NCBI RefSeq assembly: GCF_030405905.1
Contig: NZ_JASATW010000022.1
Location: forward strand, 33,958 to 97,957
Direction: 5' to 3'
Length of the DNA: 64,000 bases
Origin: Sphaerothrix gracilis
GTDB lineage: Bacteria > Cyanobacteriota > Cyanobacteriia > Phormidesmidales > Phormidesmidaceae
The position numbers and the translations under genes are program-made. Each line of letters opens with the position of its first letter. Position 1 is the stretch's first letter. The notes under the pieces are model-generated. The model made no database searches, had not been told where the DNA came from, and saw nothing but the letters and a program-made list of their open reading frames with translations. Below, one piece after another: positions 17,530-25,897 of this stretch.

Positions 17530-18195
17530 ATGCGCCTGCAACGAACGTTTTCTTCGTGGGTGTTGGTCGGGAGTTTACTCTCAGCGCCGGCGATTTTGGC
17601 TGGATGTAGTCCCTCCCAGATGACTTCCCAAGGTTCCGAGACTCGTACCATGCCGATGGGCGATCCCCCTATGGCTGACCATGCAATGACGATGGATTTG
17701 GGGCCGAAGGATGCTGAATTTGATTTGCGCTTTCTTGATGGCATGATTTTGCACCACCAGGGAGCGATCGCGATGGCCGAAGCAGTACTGCAAAATTCCC
17801 AACGATCCGAGATGAAGCAGCTAGCGGAGGCAGTGACTGTGGCGCAGCAGGGAGAAATTGACCAGATGCAGCAGTGGCGGCAAGCCTGGTATCCTGAGGC
17901 GGGGACAGAACTGGTGATGTATGATGCCCAGATGGGGCACACGATGGCGATGACGCCGGAGATGCAAACCACCATGATGATGGACGGAAACTTAGGCACG
18001 GCCGATGCTGAGTTCGACCTGCGCTTTATCAATGCCATGATTCCGCACCATGAAGGGGCACTGGCAATGGCAGAGCAGGTATTGGAGAAGAGCGATCGCC
18101 CCGAACTGCGCCAGGTCGCCCAAAAAATTCTTGATACTCAACAAGCTGAAATCAACCAGATGCAACAGTGGCGGCAGACGTGGTACGACAAGTAG
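17530..18195 (+). CDS. Tandem DUF305 lipoprotein (CopM-like)
   Basis: A 221-residue protein with a signal peptide and lipobox LAGC (about residues 22-25). Two DUF305 halves follow, each with DAEFDLRFxxxMIxHHxGAxAMAE (about 58-81 and 157-180). Paired His and Met-rich stretches (MTMDLG, MGHTMAMTPEM) suit copper binding. CopM of Synechocystis is a periplasmic DUF305 copper-binding protein. The upstream ATTTCAC repeat and the CopRS-like pair at 29.6 kb support the same role here. Confidence 0.85.
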   Translation: MRLQRTFSSWVLVGSLLSAPAILAGCSPSQMTSQGSETRTMPMGDPPMADHAMTMDLGPKDAEFDLRFLDGMILHHQGAIAMAEAVLQNSQRSEMKQLAEAVTVAQQGEIDQMQQWRQAWYPEAGTELVMYDAQMGHTMAMTPEMQTTMMMDGNLGTADAEFDLRFINAMIPHHEGALAMAEQVLEKSDRPELRQVAQKILDTQQAEINQMQQWRQTWYDK

Positions 18196-18357
18196 TCTTG
18201 TTCACTAATCATTGAGCACTACTGATGCTGTGGCTACCTGTGTGTTTGCGGCGTTCCCAGAGATTGGAGATAGGCACGAATATTTTCTAAACAGCAACTT
18301 TCCTGGGGGTATTGGCCTTACATCCGCAGCGCCCTGCTTTAATATGTACCTTAATCT

Positions 18358-18382
18358 GGGCAAGAGGATTTCCCTCTTGCCC
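18358..18382. terminator. Hairpin between DUF305 and the CopZ-like pseudogene
   Basis: GGGCAAGAGG (18358-18367) and CCTCTTGCCC (18373-18382), perfect 10-bp stem, 5-nt loop, no T-run. It may close both convergent units. Confidence 0.45.
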
Positions 18383-18675
18383 TAGCTGTACGGCCCAAAA
18401 CAGTAGTAAACGGGCACTGTTTTACTGAGGTTTTTCTGATAAATAGGCTGTTTTAGGTGCTTTTGCATAAAACACTGGTTCACAGCGGAAAAATAGACGA
18501 CCGAGCATTCCGGTTGGGAGCAAAACTAGTAGTCTTGCTGGGCATCAAGGTCTGCCAGAGACTCAGGGGTCAGTAGGCTTTTTAGCGTGATGAGTTTTAT
18601 CGGCTTTCCCTGACTGCCGTCTTGAGGACAAGTACCCAGTGGAGATCCAGTTTCAGCGTTGCAGCAGCTATCCAT
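18382..18675 (-). pseudogene. CopZ-like Fe-S metallochaperone, broken by TAG codons
   Basis: ATG 18675 opens a frame reading MDSCC, then KLITLKSLLTPESLADLD, then a TAG at 18526-18528. The same frame continues FCSQPECSVVYFSA ... VPVYYCFG and meets a second TAG at 18382-18384. The intact paralogue at 60075-60548 shares LITLKSLLTP, RFCPEVCCSVVYFSA and VPVCYCFG and runs about 60 residues further. So this copy has a nonsense codon and a lost tail. It lies 27 nt downstream of the thioredoxin-like gene, probably in the same transcript. Confidence 0.75.
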
Positions 18676-18702
18676 AGAGGCTGAGGAGTGTTGTTAGGTT
18701 TT

Positions 18703-18978
18703 CTAGCCTTGCCCAACACCGGCTGCCAGCAGGGACTCTCGAGAAATGGGCTGTTGAGTCTGGCAGCATTCGGCTAGTGTCCCATTGACTACGACTGCAG
18801 GTACCCGATGAATTCCATATTTGGAAAGTTTTTCCTGACCTTCTTCGGTAATGTGATTTACCCGCAAATCCCAAACCTGAACGTTGCAACTATCGCAGGC
18901 CAGTTCTCTGACCAATTTGACCGTCTGATCACACAGTGGGCAGCCAGCAGTAAATACTTCAACGATTCGCTTAGTCAT
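18703..18978 (-). CDS. Thioredoxin-like small protein with CPLC active site
   Basis: A 91-residue thioredoxin-fold protein: strand VEVFTAGCPLCDQTV with a CxxC pair near residue 13, cis-Pro loop RVPAVVVNG, and extra Cys in ACDSCNV and ECCQ. It resembles glutaredoxin-like proteins found in mercury and arsenic clusters. It is probably a cytosolic disulfide or metal-thiol carrier. A MerR-type promoter (19008-19039) drives it, and the broken CopZ-like gene follows. Confidence 0.75.
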   Translation of the reverse strand: MTKRIVEVFTAGCPLCDQTVKLVRELACDSCNVQVWDLRVNHITEEGQEKLSKYGIHRVPAVVVNGTLAECCQTQQPISRESLLAAGVGQG

Positions 18979-19007
18979 AGTGATTTACCTCTTCAATCCA
19001 TGCCACT

Positions 19008-19039
19008 AGCCTAAACCCTATAGCTAACTGCACTGTCAA
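19008..19039 (-). promoter_or_regulatory. MerR-type promoter of the thioredoxin-like gene
   Basis: On the minus strand TTGACA (19034-19039) and TAGGCT (19008-19013) are separated by 20 bp, an over-long spacer typical of MerR-activated promoters. The merR promoter at 22703-22734 has the same hexamers, spacing and GGTTTAGGCT. Confidence 0.65.
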
Positions 19040-19132
19040 CCTTTAGATATGCTAATGACCCAAGATGAAGAGTTGACCTACAAATTACTAGAGGGTTTAG
19101 CGTGTATCTGGAGATATTAGGAGGGTGACTCC

Positions 19133-19576
19133 ATGTATCGTTTTCAAGATTCGTCAGACGGCTATGTAGGCCAAGAGAAGCGTGGAGGGCTGTCTTTTGG
19201 GCTGGGGATTCTTCTGGCGATCGCAGCCGGTATTCTCCTCCATTGGGTACCGTCTCAACCGAGATTGGATGTGTATGCCGTGGCGCTAGCGGCAATTGGA
19301 GCGGTCTATGTCGGGTCAGCGCTGGCGGAAAAATGGGGACGAATCATTTTTCTGGAAGCAGCGATCGCAACCACCTGCATCGCACTAGCTCTCATTGGTC
19401 TCTGGGTATCCCCCTTGGCACTAATCGCAGGCTACATTCTGCACGGGATTTGGGATTTCTTTCACCATCCCGTTCACGTTGGTGCGCAGATTCCCCAGCG
19501 GTGGTATCCGCCGTTGTGTGTCGGGTTTGACTGGGCAATCGCACTAGTCATCACCCTCCAATACAGTTTGGGGTAG
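19133..19576 (+). CDS. DUF6010-like membrane protein
   Basis: A 147-residue protein with four or five hydrophobic segments and the tail motif YILHGIWDFFHHPVHVG...RWYPPLCVGFDWAIAL. The HGxWDxxHHP motif resembles DUF6010 proteins, an assignment of moderate certainty. A strong AGGAGG ribosome site lies 8 nt before the ATG. It is divergent from the thioredoxin-like gene. The His cluster could bind metal. Confidence 0.65.
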   Translation: MYRFQDSSDGYVGQEKRGGLSFGLGILLAIAAGILLHWVPSQPRLDVYAVALAAIGAVYVGSALAEKWGRIIFLEAAIATTCIALALIGLWVSPLALIAGYILHGIWDFFHHPVHVGAQIPQRWYPPLCVGFDWAIALVITLQYSLG

Positions 19577-19588
19577 GCCGACTGATGA

Positions 19589-20225
19589 TTACCGCACCAG
19601 ATTTTCTGGCCCCCGTCCCTTATATTCATCGATAAAGGTAGCAGCAGCCTGAGGATCAAATTCCGGCTATACCAGCTTTTTCGTCCAGGCGATGAGGACG
19701 ATTTCTGCGACCAAACCTGCTTTGGTCGCCACAACGATCCCTTCCCAAGGGCCAGAGAACTGATCCGCCCAGCTCTCTAAAGCTTTCATGGTTTCTGCCT
19801 CGGGCTGGTCGTAATAGATAACGATGTTGCCATGCTCCAGCGAATTCACAAGTTGTTCTGGACGCTGCACGTCGGTATAAACTCCTGGCATGACTGGAGT
19901 CGGGTCGTGGGGCCAGAGGTAGGAAACTCGCCGTCGTAGTTGACCGATTGTCCTGGAGCAACGTGAGTTCGCCCTTGATCGCTGAAGGTTTCCACCGCAG
20001 CGAGGGCAGCGGTGCCTGCTTCAGTATTCGGTTCAAAGGCAACCCGCTCAGCTCGATTCCGAAATGCCAAGAATGGGATAACGGTGGCTGTCAGTGCAGT
20101 AATGCCAATCGGACCGAAGATAATAGGCCAGACGTTGAATCGCTAGGTTGTGCGGCGTCGAGATTTACGGTGAGAATTTGTTTGTTCAACTATAGATTGG
20201 ACGAGGGCGACAGTTTCAAAGAGTT
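19589..20225 (-). pseudogene. DUF3105 gene with two TAG codons and a frameshift
   Basis: Reading across lesions gives a DUF3105 protein: a basic start, TAG at 20143-20145, a membrane segment (WPIIFGPIGITALTATVIP), VNYDGEFPTSGP, then a one-base deletion in a G4 run at 19909-19912. The shifted frame continues GVYTDVQRPEQLVNSLEHGN and IVIYYDQPEAE to KKLV, hits TAG 19667-19669, and then runs PEFDPQAAATFIDEYKGRGP to TAA 19589. DUF3105 proteins are periplasmic or membrane-anchored with PTSGPH and LEHG motifs. No good start codon remains. Confidence 0.75.
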
Positions 20226-20257
20226 GTCAAAGTTGACGTGAGTCAAGCGTTTGAGCC

Positions 20258-21085
20258 TTAAGTTGTACCAGGGCGATGCCGAAGATAGAGTCCAATGGCG
20301 GCACCGATAACCGCGATCGCAGACAAGATGTGTACCACGTTGAACGGCGTACCAGGAAAGAACCACGAATCTGTCCGCAGAAACTCAATAAAAAAGCGAC
20401 CGAATGGATACCAGATTAAATATAGCAGGGCCATATCCCCCTCCTTTAACTCTTTCTGAAACCGACGCGAAATCCAAAACAGGATGGCAAATCCGAGAAA
20501 ATTCCAGAGCGATTCATATAGGAAAAGAGGATGAAACCGCGAACTTCCGGGATAGGCACTTAAATCGTTATAGGGCGGAATCCGATGTTGTGGATCAATA
20601 CGTAAGCCCCAGGGTAGTGTCGTCTGTGGCCCATAGAGCTCCTGGTTGATGAAGTTACCCCAACGTCCAATCGCCTGAGCTAGGGGTAATCCCAGGGCGA
20701 TCGCATCTAGGTAAGGTAGTGGGTTCAGCTTCCGGATGCGGGTGAACAGCCAAAGTGCGATGCCACCCGCAATGAAGCCGCCAAAAATATGAATACCGCC
20801 GCCCCAGATCTTGAGAATTTCGCCCGGGTTCTGCAGGTAGTAACCAAGGCCAGATTCCCCCCGTGGCGACTGAATAAACACATAGTAAAGTCGTGCTCCT
20901 AAAAAGCCTGGAATTAGAATCCAGAAGAGCGTGTCCCAAAGGTTGTCAGGGTCTTCGCCTTTGCGGGCCACTTCACGACTGGCTACCAGAGCCGCTGCCA
21001 GAATAGCCGTCAGCATCAGCACCCCATACCACCGTAGGACAAGGGGGCCGATGTGAAAGATGATGGGATCGACAGGGGGGTACAT
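20258..21085 (-). CDS. lgt: Prolipoprotein diacylglyceryl transferase
   Basis: Lgt moves diacylglyceryl from phosphatidylglycerol to the lipobox Cys of prolipoproteins in the plasma membrane. The 275-residue protein has seven membrane spans and the signature GRWGNFINQELYG (about residues 140-152), plus HPLFLYESLWNF and GRFFIEFLRTD. It starts 14 nt after the DUF411 lipoprotein gene. An lgt inside a metal island, next to lipoproteins, may be a second copy; the rest of the genome would be needed to tell. Confidence 0.93.
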   Translation of the reverse strand: MYPPVDPIIFHIGPLVLRWYGVLMLTAILAAALVASREVARKGEDPDNLWDTLFWILIPGFLGARLYYVFIQSPRGESGLGYYLQNPGEILKIWGGGIHIFGGFIAGGIALWLFTRIRKLNPLPYLDAIALGLPLAQAIGRWGNFINQELYGPQTTLPWGLRIDPQHRIPPYNDLSAYPGSSRFHPLFLYESLWNFLGFAILFWISRRFQKELKEGDMALLYLIWYPFGRFFIEFLRTDSWFFPGTPFNVVHILSAIAVIGAAIGLYLRHRPGTT

Positions 21086-21099
21086 AAGGTCTCGTCAGT

Positions 21100-21612
21100 C
21101 TAAGAATGCTCTGCAAAGGCGGCAGTCTCCCCGGACTTGGTGAAGGAGAAGACGGTGTAGGGTTCAACGTAATCGCCTGATTCCATCCCAGGCGAGCCGA
21201 TGGGCATTCCGGGAACGGCGATACCCGCAACGTCCGGTTTTTCAGCTAGCAACCGCTGCACATCTTCAGCCGGAATGTGACCTTCCACCACGTAGCCGTC
21301 CACAATCGTGGTGTGGCAAGAAGCCAGATTGGCAGGGACGCCATACTGCTCTTTGATCGCCGTCATATCTTCCGTCATGTTGTCTTTGACGGTAAAGCCA
21401 GCAGCTTCCATGTGCTCAATCCATTGGCCGCAACAGCCACAGGTGGGACTCCGAAAGACCGTGAGTTCTTGGTTAAATGCGACTTGCTCAGCCCTAGTCG
21501 GCTGAGTGGAAGATGCACCGTCGTTCGTGACCAAACTACAACCTGCAAAGGTGAGGCTGCCCACCATAAAACCGACGACTAAAAAACGGGGTGCTGCTAA
21601 TTGACTGCTCAT
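21100..21612 (-). CDS. DUF411 metal-binding lipoprotein
   Basis: I chose ATG 21612 (AAGAAGGA upstream); a longer frame reaches 21696 with no ribosome site. The protein has a signal peptide with lipobox FAGC, then the DUF411 domain: VFRSPTCGCCGQWIEHMEAAGF, ASCHTTIVDGYVVEGHIP, and GIAVPGMPIGSPGME. The CGCC, Met and His residues suit soft metals, and DUF411 proteins occur in copper and silver resistance clusters. It sits between the exosortase gene and lgt, whose product would lipidate it. Confidence 0.88.
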   Translation of the reverse strand: MSSQLAAPRFLVVGFMVGSLTFAGCSLVTNDGASSTQPTRAEQVAFNQELTVFRSPTCGCCGQWIEHMEAAGFTVKDNMTEDMTAIKEQYGVPANLASCHTTIVDGYVVEGHIPAEDVQRLLAEKPDVAGIAVPGMPIGSPGMESGDYVEPYTVFSFTKSGETAAFAEHS

Positions 21613-21703
21613 AAATCCTTCTTTAACTTGTTTGGTATAACAGCTTAGCGCTTGGGCGAGGACACAACTGCTGCCAGCACCCTGATAACGACTCATAGTT
21701 GAG

Positions 21704-22639
21704 TCAGAAAAAATTGTCTTGCTCTGTGCTACCTGCTGGAGAGAGCGTCAGCGAATTGGCCACTCGGTCAATCCCGTTCATCAGTAGAACCACGCTGAGT
21801 AGTAGCAGTGCTGAAAACACATCTCCCCCCCAACTCACATGAAGCCACTCAAACCAGTCAGTGCGTCCGGTGCCGTGAAAGAACGTTAGCAGAGTGTTGC
21901 GAACGATGTTGCCTACCACGCTGATGAGTGCCGCTCCCGCTAGTAGCGAAAGGGTTTTCGATCGAGACTGTAGGTTGCCCGTCCAATGGAGTATCATCAA
22001 AGCTACGTACAGGCTGGTCATCAGCATCTTCAGCCCAGCGCAGTAGGGAGCCACTTCAACAATGCGCTCATTCACCAGAATGTAGATCTGATTAACACTG
22101 ACATCCATACTGATTTGCGTCAACAGAAAGGCCGCGATCGTGGCATTCAGGCGCTGTAATGGCATCAAGTAGGGCGCAATGATGTAGGGCAACTCAGTCG
22201 GTGTTGCCAGCAAAACAAACAGCAAAGGCCATCTCATCAGCCGCAAGCCGCTCAATCCCTTCAGAATGAGAACCACTGCACCCAGCATGAGGGGGAAAGA
22301 CAGATTGATCAGATTCTGCACTGTGCTGAGATAGAACGTGGCCGCTAAGGCCAATAGCGATATTCCCCAAAAGCTGCCGTTGCTGAGCAAATTACGCCAT
22401 TGATGTCTGGATTGCCAAGCGATCCAGGCGGCATACGGAAACCCGATGAGCGCGTAGGAAAAATATTCATGCTCAATGCTGATTGATTTATTCAGCCAAC
22501 CATCAATCCAGTACCAAATGAGAGGCACATAGAGTATCGCCAATAGCAAGGCGATCGCTGCCTCTATCGAGTGATGTTTGATGGTATAAAAAAACTTTAG
22601 ACTCGAATGCATTGAGAGTGGCACAAGTGCTTCAACCAA
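21704..22639 (-). CDS. Cyanoexosortase B
   Basis: A multi-span membrane cysteine protease/transpeptidase of the exosortase family (311 residues, about eight hydrophobic segments). Catalytic residues are visible: Cys200 in APYCAGLKML, Arg near 246 in NIVRNTLL, and a His in TFFHGTG or in the following EWLHVSWGG. The VNERIVEVAPYCAGLK pattern matches the cyanobacterial B type. Exosortases process proteins bearing a C-terminal sorting signal. I see no such target or the usual associated protein next to it; DUF411 follows 91 nt downstream. A CopR-type repeat lies just upstream. Confidence 0.85.
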   Translation of the reverse strand: MVEALVPLSMHSSLKFFYTIKHHSIEAAIALLLAILYVPLIWYWIDGWLNKSISIEHEYFSYALIGFPYAAWIAWQSRHQWRNLLSNGSFWGISLLALAATFYLSTVQNLINLSFPLMLGAVVLILKGLSGLRLMRWPLLFVLLATPTELPYIIAPYLMPLQRLNATIAAFLLTQISMDVSVNQIYILVNERIVEVAPYCAGLKMLMTSLYVALMILHWTGNLQSRSKTLSLLAGAALISVVGNIVRNTLLTFFHGTGRTDWFEWLHVSWGGDVFSALLLLSVVLLMNGIDRVANSLTLSPAGSTEQDNFF

Positions 22640-22657
22640 GCACCATGACAGACAATA

Positions 22658-22675
22658 ATGAAATAGGAGTGAAAA
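22658..22675 (-). promoter_or_regulatory. CopR-type direct repeat upstream of the exosortase gene
   Basis: On the minus strand TTTTCAC-TCCT-ATTTCAT, 11-bp period, ending 19 nt before the exosortase start. The first half-site deviates by one base. It would sit in or near the leader, so its position is unusual. Confidence 0.4.
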
Positions 22676-22702
22676 AACGTCATTTCTATTTGCTCTTCCC
22701 TC

Positions 22703-22734
22703 TTGACTCTAAAGCTGACTAAAAGGTTTAGGCT
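22703..22734 (+). promoter_or_regulatory. MerR-type promoter of merR
   Basis: TTGACT (22703-22708), 20-bp spacer, TAGGCT (22729-22734), followed by the MerR start at 22767. Same architecture as 19008-19039, which suggests autoregulation. Confidence 0.65.
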
Positions 22735-22766
22735 TGAGTAGAAGAAAGTACGACTCGGAGAACCTG

Positions 22767-23189
22767 ATGGCCATCATTACCGGATTAAAAATTGGGGAAG
22801 TGTCAAAGCAAACCGGCGTTGCCGTAGGTGCATTGCGCTACTACGAAAGTCTGGGGCTGATCCAATCAGAGCGCGGTGAAAACAGCTATCGCTATTATGC
22901 GCCGGAAACCGGGCAGCAGGTGCAGTTCATCAAAAAGGCTCAGACCCTGGGCTTTTCTCTGGAAGGTATCGGCGAAGTGCTGACCGTGCATCATCGGGGC
23001 GATGTGCCCTGCGAATTTGTGCAGTCGCTGCTGCAAGACAAGATTAGGCAGCTTGAGGCTCAAATTCAAGAGATGGTGGCGTTTAAGTCTGCACTGGAGC
23101 AGTATCGCGATAGTTGGGCCGCTGACCAACCTCATCCACAACCAGGCGATATTTGTCCCCTCATCGAATCAGTTGAAGTCACAGTGTAG
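22767..23189 (+). CDS. MerR-family heavy-metal regulator
   Basis: I chose ATG 22767 with GGAGAA upstream; an in-frame TTG at 22734 overlaps the promoter. The 140-residue protein has an N-terminal HTH (KIGEVSKQTGVAVGALRYYESLGLI), a dimerisation coiled coil, and Cys in VPCEF and in DICPLIES, where MerR, ZntR and PbrR hold their metal. The effector is probably a soft divalent metal such as Hg, Pb or Cd. It likely controls its own promoter and that of the thioredoxin-like gene. Confidence 0.9.
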   Translation: MAIITGLKIGEVSKQTGVAVGALRYYESLGLIQSERGENSYRYYAPETGQQVQFIKKAQTLGFSLEGIGEVLTVHHRGDVPCEFVQSLLQDKIRQLEAQIQEMVAFKSALEQYRDSWAADQPHPQPGDICPLIESVEVTV

Positions 23190-23196
23190 CTGCTTC

Positions 23197-23214
23197 ATTT
23201 CATCGCTGTTTCAC
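23197..23214 (+). promoter_or_regulatory. CopR-type direct repeat after merR
   Basis: ATTTCAT-CGCT-GTTTCAC, 11-bp period, 27 nt before the TIGR03943-like pseudogene. A weaker match than the copies at 31726 and 39186. Confidence 0.5.
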
Positions 23215-23240
23215 ATTTTTTGAGTAGATTACAGCTTTGA

Positions 23241-23953
23241 TTGAATCGGATTGACTGCGTGAATTTGGCTATCCTCAGACGCTATCGTTTTCCCTTCAAG
23301 CCTGCCTATTGGCACATTCTGGCGTTGTCTGTCTGGGGCATTTTGTTTCTCTACTATCGGGCGACGGATCAGTTGAGGCTGCTGATTCATCCTCGCTACT
23401 ACTGGGTAGTGGTGTTGGCGGGAGTGGTGTTGCTAGAGCTGGCGATCGCTAAAACCTTTGTGACGGTGACGAACACAGCCCCGCCTTCTGGAGGCCAACA
23501 CATTAAGACCTTATTCGGCAACATGCTGCCCTTCAGGAGGGTTACATGGTAGTGGGATTGCCAACCCAACCTCAGGTGCAACGGTTTACGGGAGGTGCCT
23601 GTCCCGAAGACCGCACGCTGAGTGATTGGGCAAGACCCCTGGCAGTTTATCCTGAACCTGATTCCTATGCGAGTAATAAGGTCAACGTTTCTGGCTTTGT
23701 GGTGCATCCGCCAGAGCTTCCCGACAACATTTTCATGATTACCCGCTTTATGATCCGTCACTGCCTCCTGGATGCGGCACCTGTGGGATTGCCCGTGATA
23801 TTGGAGTAGCGTCGTAGCGAATACCCTCAGGATAGTTGGCTTGCGATTGAAGGGGTGATGGAAACGCTGGAAGTGGATAGTGCTCGGCGAGTTGCGATTA
23901 CACCCGCTGCCCTCACGCCGATTCCGGAACCCGAAGCCCCCTATGAGTACTGA
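23241..23953 (+). pseudogene. TIGR03943/DUF1980 putative permease subunit, frameshifted
   Basis: The first part has two membrane segments (WHILALSVWGILFLYY and YYWVVVLAGVVLLEL). At about 23520-23545 the frame changes and the middle of the family is missing. The second part reads VYPEPDSYASNKVNVSGFVV, HPPELPDNIFMITRFMI and GLPVILE, then TAG at 23807-23809. The same frame resumes SEYPQDSWLAIEGVMET and ends IPEPEAPYEY with TGA at 23951. Intact relatives pair with a DUF318 permease, absent here. The gene is dead by deletion, frameshift and nonsense codon. Confidence 0.75.
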
Positions 23954-23987
23954 CCAGCCGCTATCTCTATTGGTGAATCTGGGAGCG

Positions 23988-24005
23988 ATTTCATCCTGGT
24001 TTCAT
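23988..24005 (+). promoter_or_regulatory. CopR-type direct repeat upstream of the efflux adaptor gene
   Basis: ATTTCAT-CCTG-GTTTCAT, 11-bp period, 49 nt before the adaptor start. It probably drives the adaptor, YtkA-like and perhaps RND genes. Confidence 0.65.
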
Positions 24006-24054
24006 AATTGGCTGATAGTTTTGCAGAGTCAATCTTTTACGATTCCATACGCCG

Positions 24055-25821
24055 ATGTCTTTGGAACCACCCTCATCTCAAACCGATAGTCACGATTCCA
24101 GCATAGACGCTTCGGAAATTAGCTCTGAAGTGTTGTCTTTCCAGGACTCATCGCTGGAGCCGACAGGAGATGCAACCTCACGACCGGCCCATCGTCAGTA
24201 TGGTCGAGCGTTGTTAGGGCTCGGGGTGTTTGCTCTTCTGAGTGGCGGTATTCTGCTGACCACTCAATTGATTAAACCATCTAATTCCATGGCGGGTATG
24301 GAAGGCCATGGTATGTCGGGCATGTCTCACGATGACATGATGCAGGTGGACGGGGCTTTTAACCCGGTGCCTGTCACCGTTGAAGTGGTTCAGGCCGGAA
24401 CGTTTGAAGCAGGAGTCTCTTACACCGGCTCAATCATGCCCTACCAGGAAGCGGTGGTATATCCCCGTGTGGCGGGGCAGTTGACCAACTATTCTGTATA
24501 TCCGGGCGATCGCGTCGAAGCAGGACAGGTCTTAGCCGACTTGATTGCCGATGAGCGCTCCACTGAGCTAGCGGAAGCCAATGCTGAGGCTGATGTAACG
24601 TTGACTTCCTTGCAGGTGAGCGAGGTGGAAATCGATGAGCAACGGCAGGAAATTGCTCGTCTTCAGGCAGAGCTGGACTACTTGAATCTTCAGAAAGATC
24701 GCTTTGCTAAGCTCACTGCTGAGGGCGCGACCTCTCAGCAAGAGTATGACGCTGTGGCTACCGATGCGGCCGCCAAGGAAGCCGCTCTATCAGAGGCAAG
24801 AGCCGGACTCACTCGACTACAAGCCCAGGTCGAGCGAGAACGAGCCAGGGTTGGACAGGCGGAAGCCAGAGTCAATACCGCCGCTGTAATGCAGGGCTAC
24901 ACTACGCTTCAGTCTCCTATTAGCGGCATTGTCCAAAGCCGAATGGTTGATCCGGGTGTTGTGGTGCAGCCGGGGATGGGCGTGCTGAAAGTTGGCGACT
25001 ACTCGCGGGTACGGCTGCAGGCCAACGTGGCCCAAAAAGATGCAGGCTATATTCGAGTGGGCACCCCGATTCGCGCCCAGGTGCCGGGAGCTACAGACGA
25101 ACCGCTGACCGGCAGTGTCACTAGCATCTTTCCTCAGACCAACAACGACACTCGTACCGTGGTGGTGGAAGCGCTGATCGATAATCCCCAGGGGCGCTTG
25201 CTGTCGGGCCAGTATTTGGAAATGACGCTGCTGACAAAGAGTCAGAGCAATACGTTATCGGTGCCTCAAGCAGCTTTGGTGGAGTACAACAGTGAGCCGT
25301 CCGTTTGGGTGATGGAGGGTACATCTGCCGAGCGACGGACGGTAGAAACCGGTATGGTGAACGGCGATCGCATCGCCATTACTAGTGGTCTCAACCCAGG
25401 CGATCAGGTCATTACCTCCGGTCACAGCCGCCTGACGCCGGGTGCGCAAGTTGCGGTGGTCGATGATGCGGGTATGCCTGTGCCGATGCTGGGCGATAGC
25501 AGTCAGGGGAGTGTCGAGGTAGCGATCGTCGAACCTGATCCAACCCAGGGGTTTAAGCCAGGAGCGGCAGAACTCATGCTAGAAGTGCGCGACCCCGACA
25601 CTCAGGAAGCATTGCCTGTCAAGGATGTAGCCGTCGATGTCACGATGCCCATGCCCAACATGGCCCCGATGACCACGATGGTGCAGCTTGAATCGACGGG
25701 ACAGCCGGGACAGTTCCAGGTCAAGACTCACTTCGGCATGGCCGGAGAGTGGCAGATCAAAGTTGAGGTCAACGACCCTGACTACCAAGGCCAATCCCTG
25801 ATCACCGTGCCGGTTGAGTAG
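24055..25821 (+). CDS. RND efflux periplasmic adaptor fused to a YtkA-like domain
   Basis: 588 residues. An N-terminal membrane anchor (about 52-70) is followed by a Met/His-rich patch (MAGMEGHGMSGMSHDDMM, about 78-97) like those that pick up copper in CusB. Next come barrel-sandwich and long hairpin coiled-coil segments (VYPRVAGQLTNYSVYPGDRV; 175-270) and the beta-barrel and membrane-proximal domains (about 300-460). The last 110 residues are a separate YtkA/FixH-like beta domain (VDVTMPMPNMAPMTTM), also found alone in the next gene. It links the RND pump to an outer-membrane channel, which is not present here. Copper or silver is the likely substrate. Confidence 0.85.
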   Translation: MSLEPPSSQTDSHDSSIDASEISSEVLSFQDSSLEPTGDATSRPAHRQYGRALLGLGVFALLSGGILLTTQLIKPSNSMAGMEGHGMSGMSHDDMMQVDGAFNPVPVTVEVVQAGTFEAGVSYTGSIMPYQEAVVYPRVAGQLTNYSVYPGDRVEAGQVLADLIADERSTELAEANAEADVTLTSLQVSEVEIDEQRQEIARLQAELDYLNLQKDRFAKLTAEGATSQQEYDAVATDAAAKEAALSEARAGLTRLQAQVERERARVGQAEARVNTAAVMQGYTTLQSPISGIVQSRMVDPGVVVQPGMGVLKVGDYSRVRLQANVAQKDAGYIRVGTPIRAQVPGATDEPLTGSVTSIFPQTNNDTRTVVVEALIDNPQGRLLSGQYLEMTLLTKSQSNTLSVPQAALVEYNSEPSVWVMEGTSAERRTVETGMVNGDRIAITSGLNPGDQVITSGHSRLTPGAQVAVVDDAGMPVPMLGDSSQGSVEVAIVEPDPTQGFKPGAAELMLEVRDPDTQEALPVKDVAVDVTMPMPNMAPMTTMVQLESTGQPGQFQVKTHFGMAGEWQIKVEVNDPDYQGQSLITVPVE

Positions 25822-25822
25822 C

Positions 25823-25851
25823 GCTATGTATTACATGTAGTGCTACATAGC
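25823..25851 (+). terminator. Hairpin after the adaptor gene
   Basis: GCTATGTA (25823-25830) and TACATAGC (25844-25851) form an 8-bp stem with an internal palindrome TACATGTA in the loop, followed by AAATTTTTG. It could attenuate read-through to the next gene. Confidence 0.55.
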
Positions 25852-25897
25852 AAATTTTTGTGTGTATTCCCCAATCAATAATTCATTCGAGGATTCT

